From Cyanophora paradoxa (taxonomy: Eukaryota; Glaucocystophyceae; Cyanophorales; Cyanophoraceae), in assembly GCA_004431415.1 (NCBI GenBank), contig QPMI01000212.1, positions 81,678 through 145,677 of the forward strand: a stretch of DNA of 64,000 nucleotides, in the 5' to 3' direction. This document shows positions 1 through 10,908 of this stretch, in pieces. Below the pieces are notes generated by a model that did not search any database, was not told the DNA's origin, and saw only the letters and a program-made list of their open reading frames with translations. Position 1 is the first letter of the stretch. Each line of letters starts with the position of its first letter. Position numbers and translations under genes: made by a program.

Positions 1-1
1 G

Positions 2-364
2 GAGTGGCTGGTGGCCGAGAAAGACGCCCTGGACCTCGCGCGGCGGCGGCGGGCGCGCCTGCCCCCCGCGCAGCAGGCCGACGAGCCCCCGCTCCTGCCC
101 CGCGACGAGGCCCTGCGCTCCATGGACGAGGGCCGGCTCGTCCCGGAGGCCGAGGCTGCCTCGCGCCTCGGGGGCACCCGCGCCGCCGTGCGCGAGGCGC
201 TGCGGGCGGGGCGCCTGCCCGGCGCCCGCTACTTTGCGGAGCGCCAGGAGGGCGTCCGCTGGCTCGTGGAGGCCGAGGGCCTGCCCCCGCCCCGCCGCAG
301 GGGCCGGCCCCGCTCCGCCCCGCCCCCGTCCCCGCCCCCGTCCCCGCCTCCGGAGTACCAGTAG
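2..364 (+). CDS. 3' end of an unknown gene (C-terminal part only)
   Basis: An open frame enters from the left edge and ends at TAG 362-364, so only the last 120 or so residues are visible. The piece is highly charged. It contains a short helical stretch (roughly residues 40-80, with LVPEAEAASRLGG followed by REALRAG) that looks like a helix-turn-helix or coiled segment. The tail is basic and proline-rich, with RRRGRPRS, an AT-hook-like core, and repeated SPPP. This suggests a nuclear, DNA- or chromatin-contacting protein, but that is inference from composition. No intron is evident. The start and most of the protein lie outside the window. Confidence 0.5.
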   Translation, partial: EWLVAEKDALDLARRRRARLPPAQQADEPPLLPRDEALRSMDEGRLVPEAEAASRLGGTRAAVREALRAGRLPGARYFAERQEGVRWLVEAEGLPPPRRRGRPRSAPPPSPPPSPPPEYQ

Positions 365-1486
365 CCGCCCCGCCTGCCTGCCTCCACACAGCTAGCGCCC
401 CGCCCCGCCCCGCCTTTCTCCCCTTTATTTCATGCTGAATTTAATGCTCATACATGCAAATACTAACTTTACGCCAACGATCAAGCGATCACGAAACTTG
501 AGATTGCGCATGCCTGCGTGCCTATAACTACAGCTGCCTGCGCGGCGCATGCAGCTGACTGCGCATGCCGACGCCGTGACGGAGTCTAGATCTGGATTCG
601 ATGATCTAGATCTGAGACTTGCCGCCGCTCAGCCTGGCAGCGGCTAGCGCTGGCGGCCCGGCGGCCCGGCGGCATTCCTGCAGTGCACGTGATTGTAATC
701 ATGACTCACGAGTCATGACTCTTTAATGAAAGAGTCTAGATCTAGCTAGAATGAGATGATTGAGCTCAGCGGCTCAAGAGCAAGCTCTAGAGAGATCCAA
801 ATAGATAAAGCAACCGTTGAACGACTGGCGAATCATTGAATCAGTGCACAGGCCTCGAGGCAGCACAGGCCTTGAGGCAGCACAGGCAACAAAGCAAAGG
901 GCACCCGGATATTCGAGCCCCCCTGCGGGGCCGCCGCCGGGGCGCAGGATCGCATTATCCGGGTCCTGCGGGGCCCGGGGCCGCCGCAGCCTGGCAGGAC
1001 CCTGCTATAGCTATGTCCACAGTGTTGCTATTTCTTCAAACTCGTATTGTGCATCCATCTCTGAATTTACAAAAAGCGATATCGATGCAAAGCTGCAGTG
1101 TAGAGCTGCAGCACTGGGCCTCCACGGCCAGCAGAGCTTACAAAAATTTACATAAGCTAGTGCTTTGGAAGACTAAAACGCTTAGAAAATCAAGAGAGCG
1201 TGGCAATCTTACATAGGAGTATACATGTGGCAAGGCACGTAGACGCATGTACGTGAAAAAGCATTCAGATGTAAGGGGCCGTATGTTCTGCTAGGAAATT
1301 TAAAGCGCTGGAGGGCCAACGGCGAGTGAGCCAGCGAGCCAAGGCCACCGGCAGACCGGAGCAGCGCATGCCGGCACGCCGGGGGCCCAGAGAACGAGCT
1401 CGTCATTGGCAGCGCCCGGGCCGGGGAGGGGAGGGGGGGGGGGGGGGGGGGGTATTGGAAGGGAACGGGCCGGGGTGGTCGGGTCG
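365..1486. other. Intergenic, AT-richer, with small repeats
   Basis: No convincing gene is seen. The stretch holds several copies of a TCTAGATCT-type palindrome (about 585-620 and 733-750), two tandem copies of an 18-bp unit (849-866 and 867-884, CAGGCCTNGAGGCAGCA), and a run of about 20 G at 1433-1452. The G run lies just downstream of the stop codon of the minus-strand WD40 gene, probably in its 3' UTR. Short plus-strand frames at 817-1216 have no recognisable features and I do not call them. Confidence 0.5.
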
Positions 1487-4470
1487 TCAGGAGGCGGAGA
1501 GGCGCCCGAAGAAGGCGGAGATCGAGTCGAAGAGGCCGCCCTCCGGCGGCGGCGAGGGGCTCCCGCGCGGGCCCCCGTACCCCGGCCCGCGCACCCCGCC
1601 GGGGCTCCCCGGCGGCCCGTACCCCCCGCCGGGGCTCCGCGGGGGGTCGTACCCCGGGCCGGCGTGGGGGTAGCCGAAGCTGGCGCGGCGGAGGTCGGAG
1701 GAGGTGAGGCTGGCGCGCCGCTCGTGGGCGGCCGCCTCGGAGCCGTGCGGGAAGGCGCGGCGCCGGGGCGCCCCGTCGGGGAGCTCGCCCTCCTCGCGGC
1801 CCGCGAGCGCGACCGGGCCCGCGGCTGCGGCCCGTGCGGGTCCCCCGGTGCGCCCCCGCCCGCTCGCGCTCCCCGTACGGGCTGCCGCGCGCCCCCCCGT
1901 GCCCCGAGCTGCCCCTGCGCCCGCCGGCCTCGCTCAGGAGGGGCTGCGGGCGGGCGGGCGGGCGGGCGGGCGGGGCGGACCAGGAGTGGTTGGAGGAGGT
2001 CTCGGAGGCGTCCCAGTGCGGGCCGCGGCCCCCGGCGCCGGGGCTCGCCCCGGGCCAGCGGCCCCCAGGCGGGCGGCCTCCGCGGGGCCGGCGGGGCGCG
2101 GCGAGGCGCGGGGCGAGGCCTGAGCGATCGCGAAGGCCCGGCTGAGGGTCGCCGCCGAGGGCGACCCGAGGCGGGCCCCCGCCACCGGCGTCGGCGCCGG
2201 CGCCTCCATGCCTCCCTTGCGCCTCGGCCGCTGCTCGGCGCGGCCTTCGCTCAGCAGAGCGGGCGCGCGGTGGCGGGGCGGGGGCGGGTGCGGGCGGGGC
2301 GGGGCGCGCCTGGAACTCGTCATAGGAACCCCCGCCGCCGTCGGCGGCGGCGGCGTCGGCCATCGAGTTGTGCGGGGCCACCGGCGGGGCCCGCGGGCTC
2401 CTCAGGCCCGACCCGGGCGTCCCGGGCCTGTCGGGGGCCTCGTCAGGGCGGGCGGGGCGAGCGGGCGAGCAGGCGGGCGGGCGCGGGGCGTGGTGCTTGC
2501 CGGTGCGGGCTCGCGGCCGCGTAGTCGTCCGGGCCGGGCGTGCGGGGCCGGCGCCCCGGGCCGGCGGGGCCGCCCGGGTGTGGGCTGTGGCTGCGGGGCC
2601 CCTGCGGCCCCTGGCCCTGGGGGTGCTGGCCCGCCCCGGAGCCGCGCGAGCTGCTGGCGCTGGAGACGCTGCCCCACTCGGAGCGGTCGGCGAAGACGCC
2701 GGCCCCGCCGAAGGCCGTCTCCCGCAGGGGCCCCAGCTCCCACACCACCGCCCGCCCGTCCTCGCACGCCGCCGCCAGGCGCGAGCCGTCGGGCCCGAAG
2801 GCCAAGGCCGTCACGGGGGCGACAGTTCCCCCGAGGTCCCGCACCCGCGCCCCGCCGTTCGCCACGTCCCACACAATAACCTGAGCGCGAGCCGGGCGAG
2901 GGCGCCTGAGCGCGGCTGGGGGCAGCGGGGCGAGGCGGGGCGCACCAGGCCGTCCTGCCCCGCAGAGGCCAGGAACTCGCCGTCGGCCGTGTACGCCACC
3001 TGCTCGGATGAGCTAGGCGGGGGCGGGGCGGGGCAGGGTAAGGGGGGACGGGCCTGGGCGGGGTAGTCGGAGTGGCCGTGCAGGCGCGCCGAGGGGCGAC
3101 CGCGCTCCGCGTCCAGCAGCAGGACCTGCGAGGCGGAGCCCCTGCTCAAGAGGCGGCGAAGGGGGCGGGAGGGGCGGGCGGGCGGGCCTCGTTCGTGTAG
3201 AGGCCGGCGGCGAGCTGGCGGCCCCGCGGGCTGAAGGCGAGGCACGCGGCGCTCCCGCCGCCGCACTCGGCCGTCCAGCTGCGCTGACCGCTCGGCACGA
3301 ACCACATCGAGACGGTCCCGTCCTGCGGGGGTGCGGAGAGGGGGCGGAGAGTCGCCGCCGTCAGAAAGCGGGAGGCGGGGCGGGGCGGGGCGCGGACCTC
3401 GTGAGCGATGGCGAGGTGTCGCCCGTCATTGGAGAGGGCCAGAGCCTGGTCGTCTCCCTTTGAGGCGCGGGCGGGGGGGGCGGGGCGGGGCGGGGCCGGG
3501 CGGGGCGAGGCGCACCAGGGGCAGTTCGCCGCAGCGGCGGCGCGGCCACGCGGCGCTCCGCGAGTCGACGTCCCACACGCCCTGCGCCCGGGTGGCGTTG
3601 GGAGGGCGCGCGGGGCCGGGGCGGGCGCGCGGCGCGGCGCGGGGGAGCGCACGACCTGCGCGGGAGCGTCGCGCGGGGCGGGGCGGAGACGGAGCGGGGG
3701 GAAGGGAAGGTGCGCACGCGGCCGTCGGCGTCGGCAAAGGCGAGGACGGCGCCGGAGGCGGCGAGGGCGATGCGGGCGACGGGGCCGGCGGGCCGTGCCC
3801 CGCGCCCACGCCCTCGTCCGAGAGCGCGTCCAGCCGCCCGCTCGCGTAGTCCAGCAGAAAGAGCGTGTCGCCTCCCTGCGCCGCGCGTCGGCGGCGGCTC
3901 GGGCGGGCGGCGGGCGGGCGGGGCGGGGCGCGCGTTGGCGGCGGCGACGAGGTCGGGCCCGCGGAAGGCGAACGCCTCCACGCGGAAGCGCACGCGCGGG
4001 CCGCCCGGCGAGCGTCCCGCGTACTCCTGCCGGTAGTCCACCTTCTGCAGGCACCGCTGCGAGTCTGCCCGCCCGGCCCGCGGCCGCGCTCATGATCAGC
4101 GCGGGGCCGCCGCCGCGGAAGCGCGACCGCCAGCTCGCACCGAGCACATCCCAGCTGATCACCTGGCTCTCGCTCGTGCCGCACACGACTCCCCGGCCCT
4201 GCGCACCGCTCGGCTCGGCCGGAAAGCCGCGGGCGGAGGGGCGCTGGCCGCGGCGCATTCGAACCTGCGGGGTCCACGCGAGGGCAGTGCAGCTGCTCCT
4301 GTTGTCGAGCAAAGCCTGCAGACGCGGTTTCGGTGGCCGGGCGGCAGGACGAATGGCCGCGGGGGCGGCCAAACCTGCGGCCGCTGTGCCCGTGCAAGCG
4401 CGGATCGGGGAGTGAGCGACCCGCGCGGCGTCCTCCTGCCATCCTCGGGCCCGGGCGTTCTGGAGCGCAT
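1487..4470 (-). CDS. WD40-repeat protein with Gly/Pro-rich C-terminal tail
   Basis: Minus-strand multi-exon gene. I chose ATG 4470-4468 because exon 1 (4470-4375) joins in phase 0 across a 59-nt intron (4316-4374) to 4315-4265, then across a 66-nt intron (4199-4264) to an exon reading VVCGTSESQVISWDV. Later exons carry typical WD40 blades: DGTVSMWFVPSG, LAFSPRGRQLAAG, VAYTADGEFLASAGQDG, TALAFGPDGSRLAAACEDG, VVWEL. The C-terminal part is low-complexity, with GSPGG and GYGPP repeats, and ends in FDSISAFFGRLSAS at TGA 1489-1487. A beta-propeller scaffold is likely. The N-terminal propeller plus a low-complexity tail resembles NEDD1-like proteins, but I cannot assign it to a named family. Internal exon joins between about 2.4 and 1.7 kb are uncertain. 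Confidence 0.7.
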
Positions 4471-4728
4471 GGCGATGTTGCTAAAGGGCCGCCCAGACTG
4501 GCTATTCGCTCATCGGAGCAGGTATCGAAGTTGATTGCAATCGTGTGGCAGCTGCAGCTGCGATCGGCCGTTCCCGCCGCGAACGCTTTGTACAGGTGAC
4601 GAGCGCGGAGCCGCGGCTGGCCGACCGCGTTCAGCTGCTTCGGCGCAGAGTCGACTCCGGCCGGGGCCACATTTCGGCCGCGGGCGCCCCCCGGCTCTCC
4701 GGTCGCCCCGCGCGGCGCGAACGGCGAG
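4471..4728. promoter_or_regulatory. Shared divergent promoter region (WD40 / XPC)
   Basis: The 258 bp between two start codons on opposite strands must contain both promoters and 5' UTRs. It contains two close CAGCTGCAGCTG elements near 4550. No TATA box is obvious. Confidence 0.5.
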
Positions 4729-7700
4729 ATGGAGCATCAGGAGACGACAACGGGTGCGTTGAGCTCGCAAAGGCCCCAAATTTTGACCGGCGAGCGCTCG
4801 TGCGACGCGTGCCGACCCTGGGCGGCGCGCAGGGCTGCGCGATACCAGCAGGGAGTCGCTGGGGCGCATGCTCACCAAGATCGCGGAGAAGAAGCAGAAG
4901 CGCGAGGAGCTGGAGGCGTTGCACGGCGGCGGGCGCAAGAGCTCGAAGCGCGCGAAGAGCGACGGCGACTTCGCGTTCTTTGACCGCCTGGCCTCCACGT
5001 CCGCCGGCGCCGGCGCCTCGCTGCGGTTCGACCTGGGGCCGCCCGCGGGCGGCTCCTCCTCCTCGTCAGCGCCCGCCCCGCAGCCGCCGCGGCCGTCGCA
5101 GCCGTCGATCAGCAGCGCGTTCGGCCTGCGGCGAGGGGGCGGCGCGGAGGACGACGCGGCGGCGGGCGACGACGCGGCGCGGGAGGAAGCGCTCGCCGCG
5201 GGAAGCGAGGCCGGCGGGGCGGAGGCGGCGGCGGAGGCGGAGGCGGCGGCGGCGGCGGCGGTGCCTTGGGGCGACGACGGGTTCGAGGGGGAGCTGTGGG
5301 ACGAGGAGGGCCCGGGGCGGGCGGCGGGTACGACGGCGAGGACGAGGACGGCGCCTGGGAGGAAGCAATCGCCCTGCAGCCCGCCGCCGCCGGCCCCGCC
5401 GCGGCGCCCGGCGGCGCGGCGGCCGGCCCGTCGACGTCGGGCGCCGGCGCCGCGCCCGTCGAGTTCGTCGCGAGCGTCGAGCTGGAGGCGGCGGGCGGGG
5501 CGAAGGCGCGGCGGGGCGGCCGGCAGCTGACGGGCGAGCAGCGGGCGGCGGCCGTCGCGGCGCACCGCGCGCACCTGCTCTGCCTCACGGCCCGCGCCGC
5601 CCGCCTCTCCGCCGCCGCCGACGACCCGCTGCTCCAGGCCACGCTCCTCTCGCGGGCGCCGCCCTGCCCCGCCCCGCCCCGCGCCGGGCCCGCCGCCGGC
5701 TCCCTCACCGCCGGCGCCGTCGCCGGCGTCGCCTCGTGGCTGCGCGCCTCTCTGCCCCCACCGGCGCCGGCCCGCGGGGCGCACGACCCCTTCTCCGCCC
5801 CCGCCCCGGCCGGCGCCTCCGAGGTGGTCGACCTGGAGGCGGACGACGACGCCCACGGCGACGCCGACGCCCCGCGCGCCCCGCCCGCCCCGCCCGCCCC
5901 GCCCCGCCCCGCCCCGCTGACTCCGCGCAGTGCGGCCCTGAGCTGCGGGAGCGGCTGCAGCGGGCGGCGGCGGGCGGGCGGGGGGCCCGTGCCGGCCCTC
6001 AGCGCCACGGAGGGCGCGGTGCTCTTCGTGGCTGCGCTGCGCGCCCTCGGCGCCCGCGCCCGCCTCGTCTGCTCCCTCCACGTGCGCCCCTGTTTTGTCG
6101 ACCGGCCCCCGCCCTCGCCCTCGCCCTCACGGCCCCGCAGCCGGTCTCGTACAAGGACCGCCGCCTGCACGAGGCCCTCTGGGGCGCCCCGCCGCCGCCG
6201 GGGCGGGACCCAAAGGAGGAGAAAGGCGCCCCGGCCTCCGCCCGTGCGCCGCCCGCCTGCCGTCGTCGGTTGGCGCGGCGCTGAGGGGCGGCCGCCTGCG
6301 CCCGCAGGGGTGCCTCGCTGCTGGACTTGCTGGAGACGATCTGCGGGCGGGAGCCGGCGGCGGGCGGCGAGGGCGGCGGGGCGGCGCGGGGGAGGGCCGC
6401 GGGGCGCCCGGGGAGGGGCCGGGGCGCGGCGCGGGGCCGGGGCGGGCGGCGCGGGGCTGTGGAGGCTGAGGCGCCCTCTCTCGCGGCGGTCGTCGCCCGC
6501 GCCCGGCGCGGCCGCGGCGGACGAGGCGGCGGGAGCGGCGGCGGCGGCGGCGGCGCGGGCGTGGCGGGGCGGCGGGGGCTCTGCGGGGCGAGGTGCCGGC
6601 GTGGGCCGAGTTCCTGCTGGGGCCCGACGGCTTCCGGTACCCCCGCGCGCCTCACCCTTGCCCGCCGCGTCACACGGGGGCGCAGGTGGGCGGCGGCGGA
6701 GCTGTGGGGCGGGGCGGTGGACGACCCCGCGGGGGCCGTGCGCGCCGCCTGCGGGCCGGGCGCCCCGCCGGCCTTCGTGGTGGGCCTGGAGGCCGGCCGC
6801 GCCCCGCGGGAGCTGAGCGCGCGGTACGCCCCGCGCTGGTCGGCGGCGCTCGCCGAGCGGCGGGCGGCCGGCGAGGCCTGGGCCGCCGCTCTCGCCGCCC
6901 TGCGCCTCCCGGGGCCCGAGGGCGGGCCCGAGGCCGCCGCCGCCGCCGCCCCCGCCGCTCGCGCCCCCGCCGGCGTCAGCGCCGAAGACATCGAGGAGGT
7001 GCCGCGCGCCGGGGCGCCCGCGCGGCGGCCTCCGACGCGCCGGGGGCCAGGACCGGTGCGCGCGGGAGGAGGCGGAGCTGGCGGGGGCGGCGCAGGACGA
7101 GCCCGTCCCCACGACCCTCGCCGCCGCCAAGAGCCACCCCCAGCGCGCCCCGCCCCGCCCCGTTCTCCGCTTCCCGTCCCGAGCGCGCCCCGCGGGGCGC
7201 AGGTACGTCCTGGAGCGGCACCTGAAGAAGTACGAGGGGCTGCACCCGCGGGCCCCCGTCGGCTTCATCGGCAAGGAGGCGGTGTACCCCCGCTCGGCGG
7301 TGCGCCTCCTGCACACCCGCGAGCGCTGGCTCCGCGAGCTCCGCCAAGTCCGCGTGCGCCGATACCCCTCCCGCTCGCCCGCGCCCGCCCCGCCCGCCCC
7401 GCCCACGCCGCGCGGCTCCGCGGCAGGAGGGCGAGGAGCCGTTCAAGGTGGTCAAGCACAAGCCGCGCGGCTCGGGCTCGGGCCGGCGCGGCCCTGGCCC
7501 GCGGGGGCGCCCCGTCGGCCCCGTCGACGTCGCCGGCGGGGGCGGGGGCGGGGAGGCTGAGGCGGGGGAGGAGGGCGGACCCGCCCTCGAGCTGTTCGGA
7601 GAGTGGCAGACGGACCCCTGGCTACCCCCCGCCGCCGCCGGCGGCAAGGCGCGCCCCCCGCGAGTGCCGCCGGCCGCTGCTTCTGACGCGGGCGGCGCAG

Positions 7701-8446
7701 GTGCCGAGGGGCCCGCGGGGCCACGTCGAGCTCTGGACGCCGCGCCACGTGCCCCGCGGCTGCGTCCACCTGCCCCGTGCGCCCCGCCGGGCGGGAACCG
7801 GGCGGGATTCGAGGTCTGACCCGGCGCCGGCGGGGCGCGGCAGAGGCGCGGGCGTGGCAGGCGGCCAAGGCCCTGGGGGTCGACTACGCGGACGCCATGA
7901 CGGGCTTCGAGGCGCGCCGCCGCCCCGCGCGCCCCGCGCCCTCCCCTCCGAGCGGGCGGGCGCGGGCAGGTGCGGCAGGGCCGCTCGGTCCCCAAGTTCG
8001 AGGGGGTCGTCGTCTGCGCCGAGTTCGCCCCCGCCGTCCGCCAGGCGCGCCCCGCTCCGAATCCGCGCCCGGGCCCGTCGACGTCGGCCTGAGCGGCTGA
8101 GCGGCGGGCGGGCGGGCAGGCGCTGGCGGAGCAGGAGGGCCGCCGCGAGGAGAAGGAGCGCGCCAGGCGGGAGGCGGCGCTGCTCGACCGCTGGGGCGCC
8201 CTCCTCCGCGCCGCCGCCGCCCGCCGCCGCCTCGCCGAGGCCTACGGGCCCGCCGGCCCTGCCCCGCCCCAGCCGCACGGCTCCGGCTCCGCCTCCCCTG
8301 CGGGGGCGGGGGCGGGCCCGGGGCCCGGGCGCGGGGGCCGGTGCGAGCGGCACGCGTTCGAGGATGCGGGGGAGGCGGGGGGGGAGGGGCCGCCCCTGCA
8401 GCGCTGCAGCCGCTGCGGCCTCCTCGCCGCCGTCGAGCGCATGTAG
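4729..8446 (+). CDS. XPC: DNA-repair protein XPC/Rad4
   Basis: This is the damage sensor of global-genome nucleotide excision repair, acting in the nucleus. Exon 1 (4729-4753) joins in phase 1 across a 79-nt intron to exon 2 (from 4833), giving the continuous charged N-terminus MEHQETTTGLRDTSRESLGR. The transglutaminase-like fold shows HLLCLTARAARLSAAADDPL, then LRALGARARLVCSLHVRP, WAEFLLGPDGFRW and SARYAPRW. The beta-hairpin domains follow: BHD1 YVLERHLKKYEGLHPRAPV and VYPRSAVRLLHTRERWL, BHD2 GEWQTDPWLPPAAAGGKVP with HVPRGCVHLP, and BHD3 WQAAKALGVDYADAMTGFE then GRSVPKFEGVVVCAEF. Four introns begin with GC, not GT: 7143-7202, 7649-7700, 7912-7969 and 8045-8119. The frame between 5271 and 5379 is ambiguous: an acidic stretch is either exon (needing an indel) or a phase-0 GT-AG intron of 109 nt. 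Family identity is very secure; a few joins are not. Confidence 0.93.
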
Positions 8447-8910
8447 CTAGCTGGCCATGGCCGGGCCGCGAGGCTCTTCAATTTCGCAGGAAACAGCAAA
8501 ACAATATTAATCGGGGGCCGGCCGACGAATGTAAGACGCATGCGCAATGGCTTCCGCCGACTGGGGCCCAGTCTGGGGGACCAGTGGGGGTACATGCAAC
8601 CTCCGTAGTCGCTGTGTGCGCTAGCCGGCGCCCCGCGGTGTCGATCGAGCTCATCCACCGGAGCGATGGCATTAACTGCGCATCATCCTTTTCGAATACA
8701 GCTCGCTGGCTGGCGTAGGTGGCGATGTCAGCGAATGTCGGCGCCAGCTGCGTATGCAGCGGCAGGCGCAACCGGCCGCTCCACCGGCATGCGCAGACTT
8801 TACAGCGACATCTCTTTGTACCGTGCCATCATCCCGGGTGCGCACAGTCTGTTGGCGTCGTTCTCTTCCGATCGATATCAGATCCGCTGACGCGCGCGCG
8901 CCGCGCGTAG
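8447..8910. other. Intergenic and possible 5' exon of the kinase-like gene
   Basis: About 460 bp, less GC-rich, with CATGCG- and GCGATG-type short palindromes. A first exon for the downstream gene could lie here. ATG 8726 followed by TCAGCGAATGTCG and a GC-type donor would join in frame to the exon at 8911, but the intron would be about 170 nt and I cannot confirm it. Confidence 0.3.
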
Positions 8911-9968
8911 TCGAGAAGGTGGAAGAGGCAAAGGAAAAGCTGCGGCGGCGGAACAATGTCGAGCGCGAGGGCCTGCATATCGTCATGCTGGAAGGGCCCG
9001 GCGGCGCCAACAAGGGCGGGCTCCTCGCGCGCCTGCAGGCACTCGGCTACACGACGCACAAGCGAGTTCGATTGTTGGCTTTGCGTCGCGCGTGTCGGCG
9101 TTCGCGCGCCGCTGATCGACGGCTCACGCGCGGCGCGGTACCGGTTGCAGCACTCGGTACATTGACCTTTACAAAAAGGTGGGCTGTATCGCACTGCGGC
9201 GCCTCTGTACCGTGCGGCTCTGCGGCTCACGCCCGCGGCGGGCACCGTCCGCAGTATCCGAGCTACGACACCTTCGGGGGCATCCTGGGCGTGCGCTGGG
9301 CGGCTGCCTGCATCGACGCCGTCGAAGCGCTGCACCGCCGCTATGAGGTCTGCCGGCCGTGGGCGGCTGGCCTTGAACTCGAAACCGAACTCCCGCGGCG
9401 CAGAAGGAACCGAGCTCGTTCCTTGGGGGCCTGGCCTTCGTGCACCGCTCGCCCCTCTCGCCGAGGATCCACTATCGAGCCAAATACGGCATCCCAGATA
9501 CCAAGTATGGGGATGCAGAACACATCATCATGGCTGCAAGAGAGCTGGCGGACTACGGCTGCTCCGTCATCCTCTGCAAAGCGGACCCGGAGGCTACCAG
9601 CCGCACCCTCTCGTGCGTACCCCCCTCGCCAGGGGTACGGCTTCCAAGGAACGAGCAGCGCCCTCGCAGCGAGCGGCGCGCGCAGGCGGGGAACGTGGAG
9701 CGGGCGCTGCGGGAGCGACTCGGCGAAGACGATGCGCGGTACCAGGTACCCCTCCAGCGCCCCCCCCCCCCCCCCCCCTCCTCCCTAACCAATCTCTCCC
9801 CCCCTCCCCCCGCTTCTGAGCCTGGCCGATGGGTGTGTGCCGCCGCTGCAGAAATGGGTCCTCGACCTCTACGAAGAAAATGGCCTCTTCTGGCCCTTCA
9901 GGGGCGTCAGCGTCGTCACGACCGACTCGGAGCGCGCGGCGTCCGCGCTCCTCCGCGTGCTCGAATAG
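8911..9968 (+). CDS. P-loop nucleoside/nucleotide-kinase-like protein (5' end unresolved)
   Basis: The first supported exon (8911-9061) encodes VEKVEEAKEKLRRR and then LHIVMLEGPGGANKGGLLA, a P-loop with an unusual Walker A (GPGGANKG where GxxxxGK[ST] is usual). Exons 9151-9178, 9255-9347, 9404-9616, 9686-9745 and 9852-9968 then keep frame, with introns of 89, 76, 56, 69 and 106 nt. The joined product includes YPSYDTFGGILGVRWAA, FVHRSPLSPRIHYRAKYG and DLYEENGLFWPF, ending VLE at TAG 9966-9968. The length and P-loop suggest a thymidylate/deoxynucleoside-kinase-type fold, possibly degenerate in catalysis because the Walker A lacks the usual Lys-Ser/Thr pair. The first join uses a GC donor (9062). 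The start codon is not established. Function is inferred only at fold level. Confidence 0.55.
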
Positions 9969-10908
9969 TTTTAAGCGCGATGAGACGGACGTATTGAGCA
10001 TGTCCCATATACGTGATCTTAGCCCTGCGCATGCAGCTCCGGATCCCCCAGCCTCCCGGCCTGCCCCCCTCCCCTTTTTAACCCCCCTTCGAATCCGTGT
10101 ACCCCGCGACGCGATACCGTGTCCCCGAACTTCGGAACGGCAGAGCTTGTCGGCAGGCCTCGGGTCTGGGCACGTGCACACGCCGCGCACGTGCACAGAG
10201 CTAGCCGGGCCTCTAGATCTAGATCTAGATCTCCAGCCCCGGGTACACAGCGGGACCCAAGCGGTCTCCAGATCCCCGGCGGTCTCCAGATCGGATACCG
10301 ACCCTCTCGTTGTGTTTGTAAAGAGGGCCGGCCGGCGCCGCTCTTCCAATTCTCCGGCGCGCGCAGAGCGGCCCCAACTGCAGGTCCTCTTGCTGACTGA
10401 GCTTCCCCCTAGGCCTCCAGCGGCCATGTTCGCAGAGGCCCCGCGGCCGGCCCTGTACCCGGGGGCCAGGGGGCCGGGCGGGGATTTTTCTCGGTGTCGC
10501 CCGACCCTAGCGGTGGCCGGGGCCGCCGTCAGGCTGCAATATATATATATATACCCTCGTTCTAAGCATACTTCCGGCGGCCCAAAGCGAGCACTCCGAG
10601 GCTCCTTCCTTAGCTGCACGCCCCTCGCCCGACGTTTCTGTACCCCGGCGGTCTTCAATTCGAACGCCGATCCCCTCGCTGCATTCGCGGTGAGCGAGGG
10701 CCGCTCTTCCGGATCCTAAGCTTCTGCACGCCCGGGGCGGCCCGCACCGCAGGTCCTTTTGCTGACTGAGCATGAGCTAGAATAGGCTGCACAAGTACAA
10801 GTGCGGCCGCCGCGCATGGCGAATGACTCTGCAAGAGCTGCAGAGCAAAGACTTCGAATTCCTGCGACCTGGAGTCCGGGACGGGCCAGCACACGGCGAG
10901 CTCGACGA
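9969..10908. repeat. Intergenic with a diverged direct repeat of about 128 bp
   Basis: Two related segments, 10275-10402 and 10643-10771, share CCCCGGCGGTCT, a GATACCGA/AACGCCGA-type core, GGGCCG, CCGCTCTTCC and GCAGGTCCT-TTGCTGACTGAGC in the same order. The first copy is preceded by a short tandem of CGGTCTCCAGATC (about 10262-10294) and by AGATCTAGATCTAGATCT (about 10212-10230). A (TA)n run lies near 10540-10552. No gene is seen. The duplicated unit may be a remnant of a mobile or regulatory element. Confidence 0.55.

Noticed and set aside
4-438. Long alternative-frame frames made of Ala/Arg/Pro/Gly across the whole window (for example 5109-7406 minus, 13743-14342 minus)
   Set aside because: High GC content makes stop codons rare, so long antisense or shifted frames are expected. 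They show no family motifs and overlap exons with clear conservation.
5271-5379. A true frameshift mutation in XPC
   Set aside because: A phase-0 GT-AG intron restores the frame, so a pseudogene or sequencing error need not be assumed.
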